A program made the translations under genes and the position numbers. This document shows, in pieces, positions 18,168 to 25,739 of a stretch of 64,000 bases of DNA. Source of the stretch: Actinoallomurus spadix (lineage in GTDB: Bacteria; Actinomycetota; Actinomycetes; Streptosporangiales; Streptosporangiaceae). The first letter of the stretch is position 1. Each line of letters begins with the position of its first letter. The stretch covers positions 186,001 through 250,000 of the forward strand of contig NZ_JAMXMX010000006.1 of assembly GCF_024055725.1 (NCBI RefSeq). The letters are read 5' to 3'. A model generated the notes under the pieces. It had not been told where the DNA came from, did no database searches, and saw only the letters and a list, made by a program, of their open reading frames with translations.

Positions 18168-20186
18168 ATGCGGATTTACAACCGCGGATTCCGCGCCGAG
18201 AACACCGCTGGTGGCCCGATCCCCGCCGCGCACGTCACCCTCTGGGACGCGCAGACCGGCGGCACGCAGATCACCAGCGGCATCGAGACCCTCGATGGGG
18301 CACCGATTCCCGGCGCCGTGCTGATCTGCGACGCATGGGGATACGCCCCGTCGTTCCGCGACACCGAGGACCGGCCCGACATCTGGGCGATCGGCTCGGA
18401 CACCGGCGTCATCCCCGGCGTCGAACGCGTCCACCTCGAGCCGGACGACACCGACCAGCGTGTGAGCGCCCTGGAGTCAACGGTGAACGGCCCGTCCGGC
18501 ATCGACTCCCGCCTGTCGGCCATCGAGGCCAGCCGAGGTCAGCCGTCAGGGATCGCCACGCTCGACGACACCGGGAAGGTCGACCCGGCTCAGCTGCCAC
18601 TCGCCGCCGCGACGTCCGCGCAGGTGAACGTCGCCGACTACGGGGCGGCCGGCAACGGAACCACCGACGACGCCCCGGCGATCCAGGCCGCGCTCGATGC
18701 GATCGCCGTGAACACGCCGGGGGCCCGGCTCGTGTTCCCGCCCGGCACGTACCTGGTGAACAGCGAACTGGAGATCAAGTCGAGCATCCACCTCGACCTG
18801 AGCAAGGGCGCGACGATCAAGCGCGGGTCGTCGTCGATGCAGTACATCCTGAAGAACTTCAACGCCTCGTACTCGCCGACCCTGTACGGCGGCCGCGGCG
18901 GGATCCGGATCACCGGCGGGGTCGTCGACGCTGCCGGTGACGTGCTGACCGGGTCGGTGACGGCGATCATCGTCGCCCACGCGAAGGACGTCCGCATCGA
19001 AGGCGTGACCGTGCGGAACGTGAGGGACTGGCACGGCGTCGAGCTGAACTCGAGCCGCGACGGGACCGTGCGCGACTGCATCTTCGAGGGGTTCAACCCG
19101 GTCGCGAGCGGGCGCACGATCTCCGAAGCCGTCCAGCTCGACCTCGCGATCGACTCCTCGGCGCTCCCGGGCATCGGGGCCGGCGCCTACGACAAGACCC
19201 CGTGCGACAACATCCTCGTCACCGGGTGCACGGCCCGCAGCTACGGGTCGCTCGGGTCGTTCGGCCGGCTCACCGGCTCGCACTCCTACAGCGACAACGT
19301 CTTCCACACCAGGATCCGGGTGGTCGACAACTACGCGATCGGGTGCAATGACTACGCCGTCCGCGCCTACAACTGGTGGGACGCCATCGTCGCCGAGAAC
19401 GAGTTCGTCAACTGCAACGGCGCGTTCATGGCGGACGTGCCGACCACGCCGGTCGCCGCGACCGTCGGCCATGAGGGCTTCGTCTTCTCCAAGAACATCT
19501 GCCGAGGCTTGGGCGTGCAGAACGCCGGCGCTGCGGTCCTGGACTACGCCGTCCGCTTCGAGGGAACGGACACGGCCTCGCCGGTGCCGGTCCGCGAGGT
19601 GACCGTCAAGGGCAACATCCTCAAGACGGTCGCCAACCCCCAAGGCGCGATCCGGTTCACGAACGTCGGCGACGTCGTCTGCTCGGACAACACCGTCAAG
19701 GACGGCACGGGAACGGCGACGCGCGGTATCCACGTGGTCGGCTCGTCGCAGGGCACCTACACCGGCAACAAGATCTCCAGCGTCACCGGCATGGGCATCC
19801 AGGTCTACGACGGCGCGAACACCAACAGCGGCTTCTGTACGTTCACCGGCAACACCATCCAGGCCAGTGGCGACGCCGGGCTGCACATCAACTCCACCGC
19901 GCCGACCGTAACCGGCAACAACATCAACGGCGTGACCGGCGGTGCCTGCGGCATGGGCATCTGGAACAACGCCTCGAACGCCAGCGTCATCGGCAACAAG
20001 GTGGTCAAGGGCACCGGCACCACGACCAGCGGCATCGAGATCCGCAACTCGACGACGCTGATGGCCAACACCGTGCTCGGCGGCTGGACCGCCACCAGCA
20101 CCGACATCGGCGCATCCGGCCAGAACCTCTACGTCAACGGTGGGTCCGTGTTCCCGACCACCCCCCGCACCTACAACAAGTGCTGA
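18168..20186 (+). CDS. Tailspike with pectate-lyase-type beta-helix
   Basis: A 672-aa protein with AAGGAGGGG before ATG. Residues 1-95 look like a carboxypeptidase-regulatory-type beta domain ('MRIYNRGFRAENTAGGPIP') that docks on the tail. From about residue 155, 'VNVADYGAAGNGTTDDAPAIQ' and 'RLVFPPGTYLV' are the opening of the pectate lyase superfamily fold. Repeated 'TGNKISSVTG', 'FTGNTIQASGD', 'TGNNINGVTGG' and 'IGNKVVKGTG' turns to the end mark a long right-handed parallel beta-helix. It probably binds or cuts host surface glycans; catalytic residues cannot be named. Confidence 0.85.
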   Translation: MRIYNRGFRAENTAGGPIPAAHVTLWDAQTGGTQITSGIETLDGAPIPGAVLICDAWGYAPSFRDTEDRPDIWAIGSDTGVIPGVERVHLEPDDTDQRVSALESTVNGPSGIDSRLSAIEASRGQPSGIATLDDTGKVDPAQLPLAAATSAQVNVADYGAAGNGTTDDAPAIQAALDAIAVNTPGARLVFPPGTYLVNSELEIKSSIHLDLSKGATIKRGSSSMQYILKNFNASYSPTLYGGRGGIRITGGVVDAAGDVLTGSVTAIIVAHAKDVRIEGVTVRNVRDWHGVELNSSRDGTVRDCIFEGFNPVASGRTISEAVQLDLAIDSSALPGIGAGAYDKTPCDNILVTGCTARSYGSLGSFGRLTGSHSYSDNVFHTRIRVVDNYAIGCNDYAVRAYNWWDAIVAENEFVNCNGAFMADVPTTPVAATVGHEGFVFSKNICRGLGVQNAGAAVLDYAVRFEGTDTASPVPVREVTVKGNILKTVANPQGAIRFTNVGDVVCSDNTVKDGTGTATRGIHVVGSSQGTYTGNKISSVTGMGIQVYDGANTNSGFCTFTGNTIQASGDAGLHINSTAPTVTGNNINGVTGGACGMGIWNNASNASVIGNKVVKGTGTTTSGIEIRNSTTLMANTVLGGWTATSTDIGASGQNLYVNGGSVFPTTPRTYNKC

Positions 20187-20201
20187 GGGGCGCAACGCCC
20201 C
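20187..20201 (+). terminator. Short hairpin after tailspike gene
   Basis: GGGGCG-CAA-CGCCCC starts right after the TGA of the tailspike gene. It is a stable 6-bp stem but lacks a T-run, so it may only attenuate transcription before the lysis cassette. Confidence 0.4.
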
Positions 20202-20297
20202 GCTCCTTCCCAGCACGTCAGCGCGCTTCCCCTCATCCCGCCTGCCGGCCGAACACACGCACCAGAAGCCTTCTTGACCTGAAGAGATGGGGGTCTG

Positions 20298-20555
20298 ATG
20301 GGCGATGAACGGTCCCCGTCCGAACTGGGCCGCCTGGTCGACCGGCACGACGTCGAACTGCGGGAGTTCCGCCGGGACTACATCACCAAGGAGCTCGTGC
20401 TCACGATGCTCGGCGGCCTCACGGATCGGGTGCTGCGCCTGGAGCAGGACAAGGCCAGCCGCCGCAACCTCCTGCTCGGCATCGCGGGAACGCTCGTCGG
20501 CGTCGCCGCGAGCTCGATCATCACCTGGCTGATCACGAAAGGCGGCGGCCGTTGA
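20298..20555 (+). CDS. Small membrane protein, lysis cassette
   Basis: An 85-aa protein: a charged N-terminal helix (GRLVDRHDVELREFRRDYIT) ending in one transmembrane segment (LLLGIAGTLVGVAASSIITWLI) with a short basic tail. This one-span, N-in layout recalls DUF7201-like phage proteins often next to holins. It lies between tailspike and endolysin, so a holin or antiholin role is reasonable. Its stop overlaps the next start. Confidence 0.65.
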   Translation: MGDERSPSELGRLVDRHDVELREFRRDYITKELVLTMLGGLTDRVLRLEQDKASRRNLLLGIAGTLVGVAASSIITWLITKGGGR

Positions 20556-21019
20556 CCAGGAATGAGGCCCTACGAGGCGGAGCAGCGTTCACCATCCCGG
20601 CCGCGCTGGTCATCGGCGCGTCCCTGGGCACCTTGGCGTTGACCGGCATCCATCACGGCGGGTACGGCGGCGAGATCGCGCAGCCTCCCCCAGCCCCAAC
20701 GGTCACGGTGACGTCGACGCCGGTCGAGAAGGCCCCTGCGCCGTCCTCGCGGCCGTCGCGGACTGCCCGGGCCCGGGAGGTGGTCGAGGCCGCACCCGCG
20801 GGGCGGCCGGTGGCGAGCACCGGGCACCGCACGGCGGCCGTCGGCGAGCGCCGCAGCGGCGACAGGTCCAGCCCCTCGAGCAGCGTCCCGCGGCCGGCGC
20901 CCGGACCATCGACCAACCCGCCCGCGCAGCAGCCGCCTAGGGGCGGGCTGTCGGCGACGGTGCGGCTTCCGCTCGGCGTGCTGCCGAGCGTCGGAATCAC
21001 GATCGGAGGATCGAAGTGA
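20552..21019 (+). CDS. Membrane-anchored Pro/Ser-rich phage protein
   Basis: A 155-aa protein starting at TTG overlapping the upstream stop (TTGA). One transmembrane segment (FTIPAALVIGASLGTLALTG) is followed by a long Pro/Ser/Arg-rich disordered stretch and a hydrophobic C-terminus (LPLGVLPSVGITIGG). It could be a spanin-like or lysis-accessory protein reaching through the cell wall. No family recognised; the TTG start is an inference from coupling. Confidence 0.55.
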   Translation: MTRNEALRGGAAFTIPAALVIGASLGTLALTGIHHGGYGGEIAQPPPAPTVTVTSTPVEKAPAPSSRPSRTARAREVVEAAPAGRPVASTGHRTAAVGERRSGDRSSPSSSVPRPAPGPSTNPPAQQPPRGGLSATVRLPLGVLPSVGITIGGSK

Positions 21020-21171
21020 CCACCCCTGATGACGACCCGCAGTGGTCGGAAGAGGAGATCGACGCGCGCCGTAACGACGCGCCTGCCCAGCAGCCGCCCG
21101 TGCTGCCCGGTATCGGGTCCGTCTCCCAGGACCCGGACCTATTCCCCCTCGACGACGAGCGGGAGGGCTGA
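21016..21171 (+). CDS. Short acidic phage protein
   Basis: A 51-aa protein starting at GTG overlapping the previous stop, with GATCGGAGGATC upstream as ribosome site. The sequence is acidic (MTTPDDDPQWSEEEIDARRN start, 'DPDLFPLDDEREG' end) and lacks membrane segments. Tight coupling between the lysis-cassette genes argues that it is real despite its length. Function unknown. Confidence 0.6.
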   Translation: MTTPDDDPQWSEEEIDARRNDAPAQQPPVLPGIGSVSQDPDLFPLDDEREG

Positions 21172-21173
21172 CG

Positions 21174-22088
21174 GTGGGCACCGCAACCGGCATGATCCGG
21201 GTCGGCCGTGGCCTGCTCGGCGTACGGGAACACCCGATGGGCTCCAACCACGCCCCACCGGTCACCGATGAGTACGGCCTCGACGCGGCGTGGTGCGACA
21301 TGAGCATCACGTATGAGGCCAACCACTCCGACAACCTCGACGCGGTCGGCGGCCGGTTCGCCTACGTGCCCGCGCACGCCCAGTGGTTCCGCTCCCAGGG
21401 GCGGTTCCACACCGGCACGAGCGGGATGCAGCCCGGCGACGTCGTCTTCTACAACTGGTCAGGCCGCAAGGGCACGACGGAATGCGACCACGTCGGCCTG
21501 TGCGAGCGCGTGCTCGGCGACGGCACGTTCTATGTGCTCGAGGGTAACCACGACGACCAGTTCGAGCGCGTCCACAGGGACGCGACCTACATCTCCGGCT
21601 ACGGCCGCCCCGCCTACGACAGCACCCCCCAGGAGGACGACGTGCCGACCTACGTCAGCGTCTACAAGACCGACAAGTCCCGCCGCGAGACGATCGACGC
21701 GAACGAGTGGCAGACCATCTACTTCGACCACAACGGCTCCGGCGGCGCCGAGCACCACCACGGCGACGGGGACTACCCGAGCATCGCGACCGGCCCGGCC
21801 GACTACACCGGCGACGTCACCCTCGTCATCGAGGGCTTGCCGGAGGGCACGCCGGGGCAGGCCCGGCCGCTGTACGTCAACGCCAAGACGAACGCGATCG
21901 AGAGCCGCGGGCAGAACATCACCGAGTTCCTCGGCAGCGCCGGGAAGACGTACGTGCGGGTGCCGCTGACCGGCTACGTCGGCGACGGGCAGAAGCTCCG
22001 CGTGGAGGTCACGCACTTCGGCGCGGCGGAGGTGAAGCCGACGGTGACCGGCGGCGAGGTGCACCTGCAGGTCTGGGAGCGTAAGTGA
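21174..22088 (+). CDS. Endolysin with CHAP amidase/endopeptidase domain
   Basis: A 304-aa lysin starting at GTG. The CHAP domain spans residues 1-145: catalytic Cys41 in DAAWCDMS, 'MQPGDVVFYNWSG', His106 in ECDHVGLCERV and 'YVLEGN'. It cleaves peptidoglycan cross-bridges or the amide bond at lysis. From about residue 158 a second, beta-rich domain follows ('VSVYKTDKSRRETIDANEWQ' to 'GEVHLQVWERK'), probably cell-wall binding. No signal peptide is visible, so release should depend on the neighbouring holin. Confidence 0.88.
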   Translation: MGTATGMIRVGRGLLGVREHPMGSNHAPPVTDEYGLDAAWCDMSITYEANHSDNLDAVGGRFAYVPAHAQWFRSQGRFHTGTSGMQPGDVVFYNWSGRKGTTECDHVGLCERVLGDGTFYVLEGNHDDQFERVHRDATYISGYGRPAYDSTPQEDDVPTYVSVYKTDKSRRETIDANEWQTIYFDHNGSGGAEHHHGDGDYPSIATGPADYTGDVTLVIEGLPEGTPGQARPLYVNAKTNAIESRGQNITEFLGSAGKTYVRVPLTGYVGDGQKLRVEVTHFGAAEVKPTVTGGEVHLQVWERK

Positions 22089-22795
22089 GCTGCAGGTTCC
22101 TGCGAGTGCTAAGGCCTAAGAGCGGCATCTACGTCGTCAACGAATCCACGCTCGTCACGGACGCGGACGTGCGCGCGTGGACGACGGCGTGCGCGAAGCA
22201 GATCCGCGAGCACGTCGCGCCGGCGTATGGCAAGACGCCGGTCCGAGTGCAGTTCCTGTCGAGGACCTCCCACGCCCCACGCGGCGCGTGGGTGCTCGTC
22301 GTCCTGGACGACGCCGACCAGGCCGGCGCGCTCGGCTACCACGCCGAGACCGCCGACGGGCGGGTGTACGGCCGGATCTTCGCCCGGCCGTGCCTGCAGT
22401 ACGGCGTGGCGGTGTCCACGACCGGCAGTCACGAGATCGTCGAGACGTTCTGCGACCCAGACGTCGACCAGTGGCGCGACACCGGCCGCGGGTTCGCCGT
22501 GGCGTATGAGGCCGCGGACCCGGTGGAGGGCGACAGCTACTCCATCGACGGCGTGCTCGTGTCCGACTTCGTGCTTCCCGCCTGGTACGGCGGAACGAAC
22601 GGGGACGGCTCGACCCGGACCCGCTGGTGCACGGAGGCGGGGCCGCTGCAGCCCTTCGAGCTCGCGCCGGGCGGCTACTACGTGCGGCGCCTGCCCGACG
22701 GCTCGGAGGAGCAGGTGTTCGGCAAGGCCGCGAACCGCGGCTACATCGCCGCGAAGCGGCACCAGCTGGCGCGCACGCGCCGGAGAGGAATCTGA
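22085..22795 (+). CDS. Phage protein with HExxE motif, possible metallopeptidase-like
   Basis: A 236-aa protein starting at GTG overlapping the endolysin stop. 'AWTTACAKQIREHVAPAYG' opens a protease-like N-domain and 'SHEIVETFCDPDVDQW' at about residues 118-134 resembles the active helix of Zn peptidases (HEIVE with the second His missing). Homologous-looking SHE(V/I)xE-x-xxDP proteins occur in other phages and stay uncharacterised. It lies in the lysis cassette, so wall or membrane processing is possible. Catalysis is not demonstrated by sequence. Confidence 0.6.
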   Translation: MSCRFLRVLRPKSGIYVVNESTLVTDADVRAWTTACAKQIREHVAPAYGKTPVRVQFLSRTSHAPRGAWVLVVLDDADQAGALGYHAETADGRVYGRIFARPCLQYGVAVSTTGSHEIVETFCDPDVDQWRDTGRGFAVAYEAADPVEGDSYSIDGVLVSDFVLPAWYGGTNGDGSTRTRWCTEAGPLQPFELAPGGYYVRRLPDGSEEQVFGKAANRGYIAAKRHQLARTRRRGI

Positions 22796-22797
22796 CC

Positions 22798-23070
22798 ATG
22801 CCCAGATGGCTCAAGGTCCAGCCGGCCGCGGTCGGCTCGGCCGCCGCCGCTGTGTACGTCGCCGCGTCGATGCTCTACCGCGCGGTCATCGCGCACACCG
22901 GCGTGTTCGAGCCCGACGAGCTCGTGGCGGCGATCGCCGCGGTGTATGCGCTGTGGGCCCGGACCGTCGTGACGCCGCTGGCCCGGCCGCGAGACAAGGG
23001 CGGTCGGCCGCTCACGCTGCGGGCCACCGCGACGCCGGGAGAGCACTGGCCGCAGCCGGGCCAGATGTAG
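22798..23070 (+). CDS. Holin-like two-span membrane protein
   Basis: A 90-aa protein with GGAGAGGAA before ATG. Two hydrophobic segments (VGSAAAAVYVAASMLYRAVI and LVAAIAAVYALWARTVVTPLA) are joined by a short acidic turn, with a polar C-terminal tail. Small size, two spans and position next to the endolysin and before the terminator fit a holin that makes the lysis hole. No named holin family is recognised. Confidence 0.65.
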   Translation: MPRWLKVQPAAVGSAAAAVYVAASMLYRAVIAHTGVFEPDELVAAIAAVYALWARTVVTPLARPRDKGGRPLTLRATATPGEHWPQPGQM

Positions 23071-23095
23071 GCGGCTCGCACCGTCCAGCACGACG

Positions 23096-23130
23096 GCCCC
23101 CGGTTCCTCTTCGGAGGGACCGGGGGCTTT
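23096..23130 (+). terminator. Rho-independent terminator of the late operon
   Basis: GCCCCCGGT pairs with ACCGGGGGC (23119-23127) around a 14-base loop and is followed by TTT. It lies 26 bases after the holin-like gene and before the leftward cargo genes, so it closes the long late transcript. Confidence 0.85.
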
Positions 23131-23145
23131 CGTCATGCCCGGATG

Positions 23146-23961
23146 TCAACTAACGCCGGTCATCTGCCGGTATTGTGCCCACTGCCGCGTGACCACTGCA
23201 TGCTCCAGCACCCACTCCGTGCTATCGCGCTCGCACTGATCGCGCCAGCGTCGGGCAAGAGCCTCGGAGAAGGCATCGATCCCGGCCGCGTCAGCACGGC
23301 TCCAGGACGGAAACTGGTCGATCCACGCCGCCGCGTCGGCCGGACTGTGCCCGGCTTTGAGTAGCCAGGGGATGACGAGACCGACCTCAACCCACGCTGC
23401 GCCGCGCGCAACGAAAGCCCAGTCCACAAGATGGACGCGGCCATCTGGCGCAAGAAGAAGATTGTCCGGATTCACGTCTGTGTGAAGTAGCGTGTCGCCT
23501 GCCGTCGAGGTCACATCGACGCCGGTCGACTGCCAGCGGCGCTCTACACGGCTCTTCACTATGGGAGGGCAAGGCGTCCGCTGAAGCGACCGAATCGTCT
23601 TGGCGAGCGCAGACAGGTCTGGTGAACCTGGCGAGTAATCGGCATGGCGGCCGTCCACATGCTCAAATCCGAGGGCGAGCCACCCTCCAGCCTCCGCACG
23701 CCACAGAAGCCGGGGGGCGAACTCGCCGACATACGGGTTGACCGCCGCTTCCCAGCGCAGCGCCCGGACCTCGGCACCGTCCGTGTCCGGCGACGTTTTC
23801 CGCGCGGCCTTAACGAACACGCGCCCGTGCGCCGTGTGCAGCGTGGACGCGATGTGCGCGTGATTTCCTCGCGTGGCCGGTTGGATGTCGTGGATCAGAC
23901 CGGTGCGGTCCTTGATGGCCGCCTGAAGACGTCCAGGCAGCTCGGTCCAGGCGATGCGCAT
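23146..23961 (-). CDS. Aminoglycoside phosphotransferase-like kinase (cargo gene)
   Basis: A 271-aa APH/choline-kinase fold enzyme. N-lobe: 'ATRGNHAHIASTL' and 'GRVFVKAAR' with the ATP-binding Lys near residue 51. C-lobe: catalytic loop LLHTDVNPDNLLL (Asp162, Asn near 167) and metal-binding VDWAF (Asp180). It phosphorylates a small molecule; the substrate is unknown and resistance should not be assumed. It faces the late operon across a terminator and is read with the GRDP-like gene upstream of it (12-base gap), so the two look like a cargo operon. Confidence 0.85.
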   Translation of the reverse strand: MRIAWTELPGRLQAAIKDRTGLIHDIQPATRGNHAHIASTLHTAHGRVFVKAARKTSPDTDGAEVRALRWEAAVNPYVGEFAPRLLWRAEAGGWLALGFEHVDGRHADYSPGSPDLSALAKTIRSLQRTPCPPIVKSRVERRWQSTGVDVTSTAGDTLLHTDVNPDNLLLAPDGRVHLVDWAFVARGAAWVEVGLVIPWLLKAGHSPADAAAWIDQFPSWSRADAAGIDAFSEALARRWRDQCERDSTEWVLEHAVVTRQWAQYRQMTGVS

Positions 23962-23973
23962 GGGACTCCTAAG

Positions 23974-24480
23974 CTAGGAGAGCGGCGGCAGGATGGGCGG
24001 CGCGCAGCACGGCGGGCAGCAGCTCGTCGCGGTGGACCAGAACTCCGGGTCCACACGGTAGCCCGTGGCGTACAGCGCCGGGAGAGTGTGCTCCAGCGCG
24101 TGGCCGGACCGCATCTCGGCGGTCAGGACCGGCCGGTGGTGGATGTACTCGCCCGCGATCTCCCGGCAGAACGGCACGTAGTCCTCGGTGTGCTCGATGA
24201 AGGCGTGCCACGCGGGGTCGACCGTGACGTCCGGGACGACGCGGTAGCCCGCGCCGTCCGGCAGCATCATGGCCTCGGACTTGGCCTTGCGGGTGTCGGC
24301 GTACGCCTTGAGGAAGACGAGAGCCTGACCGAACATGCGCTCGGCGTAGACCTGCGTCACCTCCATCTTCTTGGCGATGTGCGTGGTGACCTTCTCGAAG
24401 ACCTCGGGCGAGACGAGTTCGCGCGGGTCCTTCGGGTCGGTCTGGGGCTGATGCAGAGGGTGTTCCGCCGTGATCGTCAC
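23974..24480 (-). CDS. GRDP-like (glycine-rich domain protein type) cargo protein with Cys-rich tail
   Basis: A 168-aa protein starting at GTG after AAGGAGAGTC. 'VDPAWHAFIEHTEDYVPFC' and 'EYIHHRPV' match the WHxFIxxTxxYxxFC and HHxP elements of GRDP-like (DUF1399-type) proteins known from plants and actinobacteria. The end is unusual: 'ATSCCPPCCAPPILPPLS', with four cysteines among prolines. Role unknown. It is followed after 12 bases by the phosphotransferase gene, and both are absent from standard phage modules, so I take them as lysogenic cargo. Confidence 0.65.
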   Translation of the reverse strand: MTITAEHPLHQPQTDPKDPRELVSPEVFEKVTTHIAKKMEVTQVYAERMFGQALVFLKAYADTRKAKSEAMMLPDGAGYRVVPDVTVDPAWHAFIEHTEDYVPFCREIAGEYIHHRPVLTAEMRSGHALEHTLPALYATGYRVDPEFWSTATSCCPPCCAPPILPPLS

Positions 24481-24784
24481 GACTCTCCTTCGGGTTGATG
24501 CTGCGACTGACGTGAAACCGCTAAGGCCGCCTTTCTCTCGTTGGGTCGCCGGGCGGGATTCCCCGCCCCGCCCGGCGGCGTTGTCCCGGCCCGAACCCGA
24601 CCGGGACGTCTCCAGGGGGCCACCCGGGGGAGCTGCTGGAGGCCTGCAAGCCTCGGCGCTCGGCCCCGGGGCGGCCCGTGGCCCGTGCGGCCGACACGGG
24701 GCCGGCCAGCCGCACGGGGATCTGGCGGACGCGCGGCGGCTGCGAGCTGGGGCGAGATTCCATCTCCGCACCGCGCGCCCACGT
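24481..24784. other. Intergenic region with hairpin, no gene seen
   Basis: About 300 bases between two leftward operons. It holds a 10-bp stem (CGCCGGGCGG at 24547-24556 with CCGCCCGGCG at 24568-24577) that may end transcription from the right, and the AAGGAG ribosome site of the GRDP-like gene. Open frames here lack conserved features. Confidence 0.5.
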
Positions 24785-24958
24785 CTACGTCGACCCGTCC
24801 AGACGGGCCTGCTCCTCGAGCATCGACTTCGCCTCGGCCGGGTGCCGGCGGGCCAGCCGCTCGAGCTCGGCCAGCTCCTGATCGCGCGACATGCGCCCAA
24901 CCGGGACCCACCCGTCGATGGCCTCCCGGAACTCCCGCAGCTCCTGGTCGTAGCTCAC
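24785..24958 (-). CDS. Small charged protein, third gene of actinobacterial mini-operon
   Basis: A 57-aa soluble protein (VSYDQELREFREAIDGWVPV, 'MSRDQELAELERLARRHP') starting at GTG overlapping the upstream stop. 'DQELREF' and 'DQELAEL' form an internal near-repeat of a helical unit. Function unknown. The tight overlap with the gene above supports translation. Confidence 0.6.
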   Translation of the reverse strand: MSYDQELREFREAIDGWVPVGRMSRDQELAELERLARRHPAEAKSMLEEQARLDGST

Positions 24959-25248
24959 GCTGCCACCGCCAGCTCCACCTCGCGGCAGGCGAACACCAGC
25001 CGCTGCGGGTTCGCGTCGAACAGGATCGGCGTGGCGGTATCGAACCGGGCGATGGCCATGTACTCGCGCCGATACCAGCACCACATCACCAGCCACTGCA
25101 GGCACAGGCCCTGGAGCTCGGCGAGCTGAGCGGGGCTCGGATCGCCGGGGCAGGCCGGAATGTCGGCTGCCGTGTCGTCGACTGCGGGCCACCGCGGCGC
25201 GGGCCGGCGGAGCAGCCAGGCGAGCGCTGCGAGGACTCGCCGGATCAC
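24955..25248 (-). CDS. Conserved small protein (WLVMWCWYRREYMAIA type), prophage copy
   Basis: A 97-aa protein starting at GTG overlapping the upstream stop. A hydrophobic/basic N-terminus (VIRRVLAALAWLLRRPAPRW) precedes 'PSPAQLAELQGLC', 'WLVMWCWYRREYMAIARFD' and 'ILFDANPQRLVF'. A near-identical protein is encoded on the chromosome at 63587-63868. Function unknown; in the chromosomal copy it follows an XRE regulator and a HATPase, a cassette common in filamentous actinobacteria. The strong sequence match suggests gene exchange between prophage and host. Confidence 0.75.
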   Translation of the reverse strand: MIRRVLAALAWLLRRPAPRWPAVDDTAADIPACPGDPSPAQLAELQGLCLQWLVMWCWYRREYMAIARFDTATPILFDANPQRLVFACREVELAVAA

Positions 25249-25586
25249 TGCTCGGCCCCGGCTGCTTCGGTCACGCGGAGGACGTTGGTGATGCGGCGGG
25301 CCGCCTCGTCGACGTCCTCCGCATCGACCATCGGCTCGTACTCGGGGGGATCGTGGCGGGCCGCACCGGACCAGACCCAGTGCCACCACAGGGCGCCCTG
25401 GTGCTCACGGAGGACGATCGGCTGTCGCATCCGCCTGTCGCTGGGGTTGCGGACCTCGACGACGCCGTCCGAGTTGACCGCGACGTTGAATCCTGCGCGG
25501 ACGAGAAGCGGGGCGAGCTGCAGCGTTAACGCCTTGACCTGGTCGGGAGCGGGTGTCGTGTCGGTGCTGGCCTGCTGTCGATCCAT
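25245..25586 (-). CDS. Conserved actinobacterial protein of unknown function
   Basis: A 113-aa protein starting at ATG. 'VKALTLQLAPLLVRAGFNVAVN', 'VVEVRNPSDRRM' and 'LWWHWVWSGAARHDPPEYEPM' resemble the small proteins that often accompany XRE regulators in actinomycetes (another, at 56789-57142, has a similar layout). First gene of a three-gene leftward operon with GTGA overlaps. It is divergent from the DUF5919 regulator, with a palindromic element between. Confidence 0.65.
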   Translation of the reverse strand: MDRQQASTDTTPAPDQVKALTLQLAPLLVRAGFNVAVNSDGVVEVRNPSDRRMRQPIVLREHQGALWWHWVWSGAARHDPPEYEPMVDAEDVDEAARRITNVLRVTEAAGAEQ

Positions 25587-25671
25587 GACGTGTCCGCCGA
25601 TTCACTCGGAGTCACCTGCAATCGCGGCACCAGCATCGCCTCAGCTCATCAGGCAGGGCGATGACACGACA

Positions 25672-25718
25672 AGACATCTACCGACATCTGGCTCCCAAGT
25701 GCATGCCGCGAGATGTCT
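25672..25718. promoter_or_regulatory. Putative operator between divergent genes
   Basis: AGACATCT (25672-25679) is matched by inverted AGATGTCT (25711-25718), with a further direct GACATCT at 25683-25689. The repeats lie in the divergent region and cover the upstream candidate start of the DUF5919 regulator, as expected for autoregulation. Inferred from symmetry only. Confidence 0.55.
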
Positions 25719-25739
25719 ACAGATGGCACGCTGTCGGAC

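Noticed and set aside
23146-23961. Antibiotic-resistance gene call
   Set aside because: The APH fold alone does not show drug specificity; many such kinases act on metabolites.
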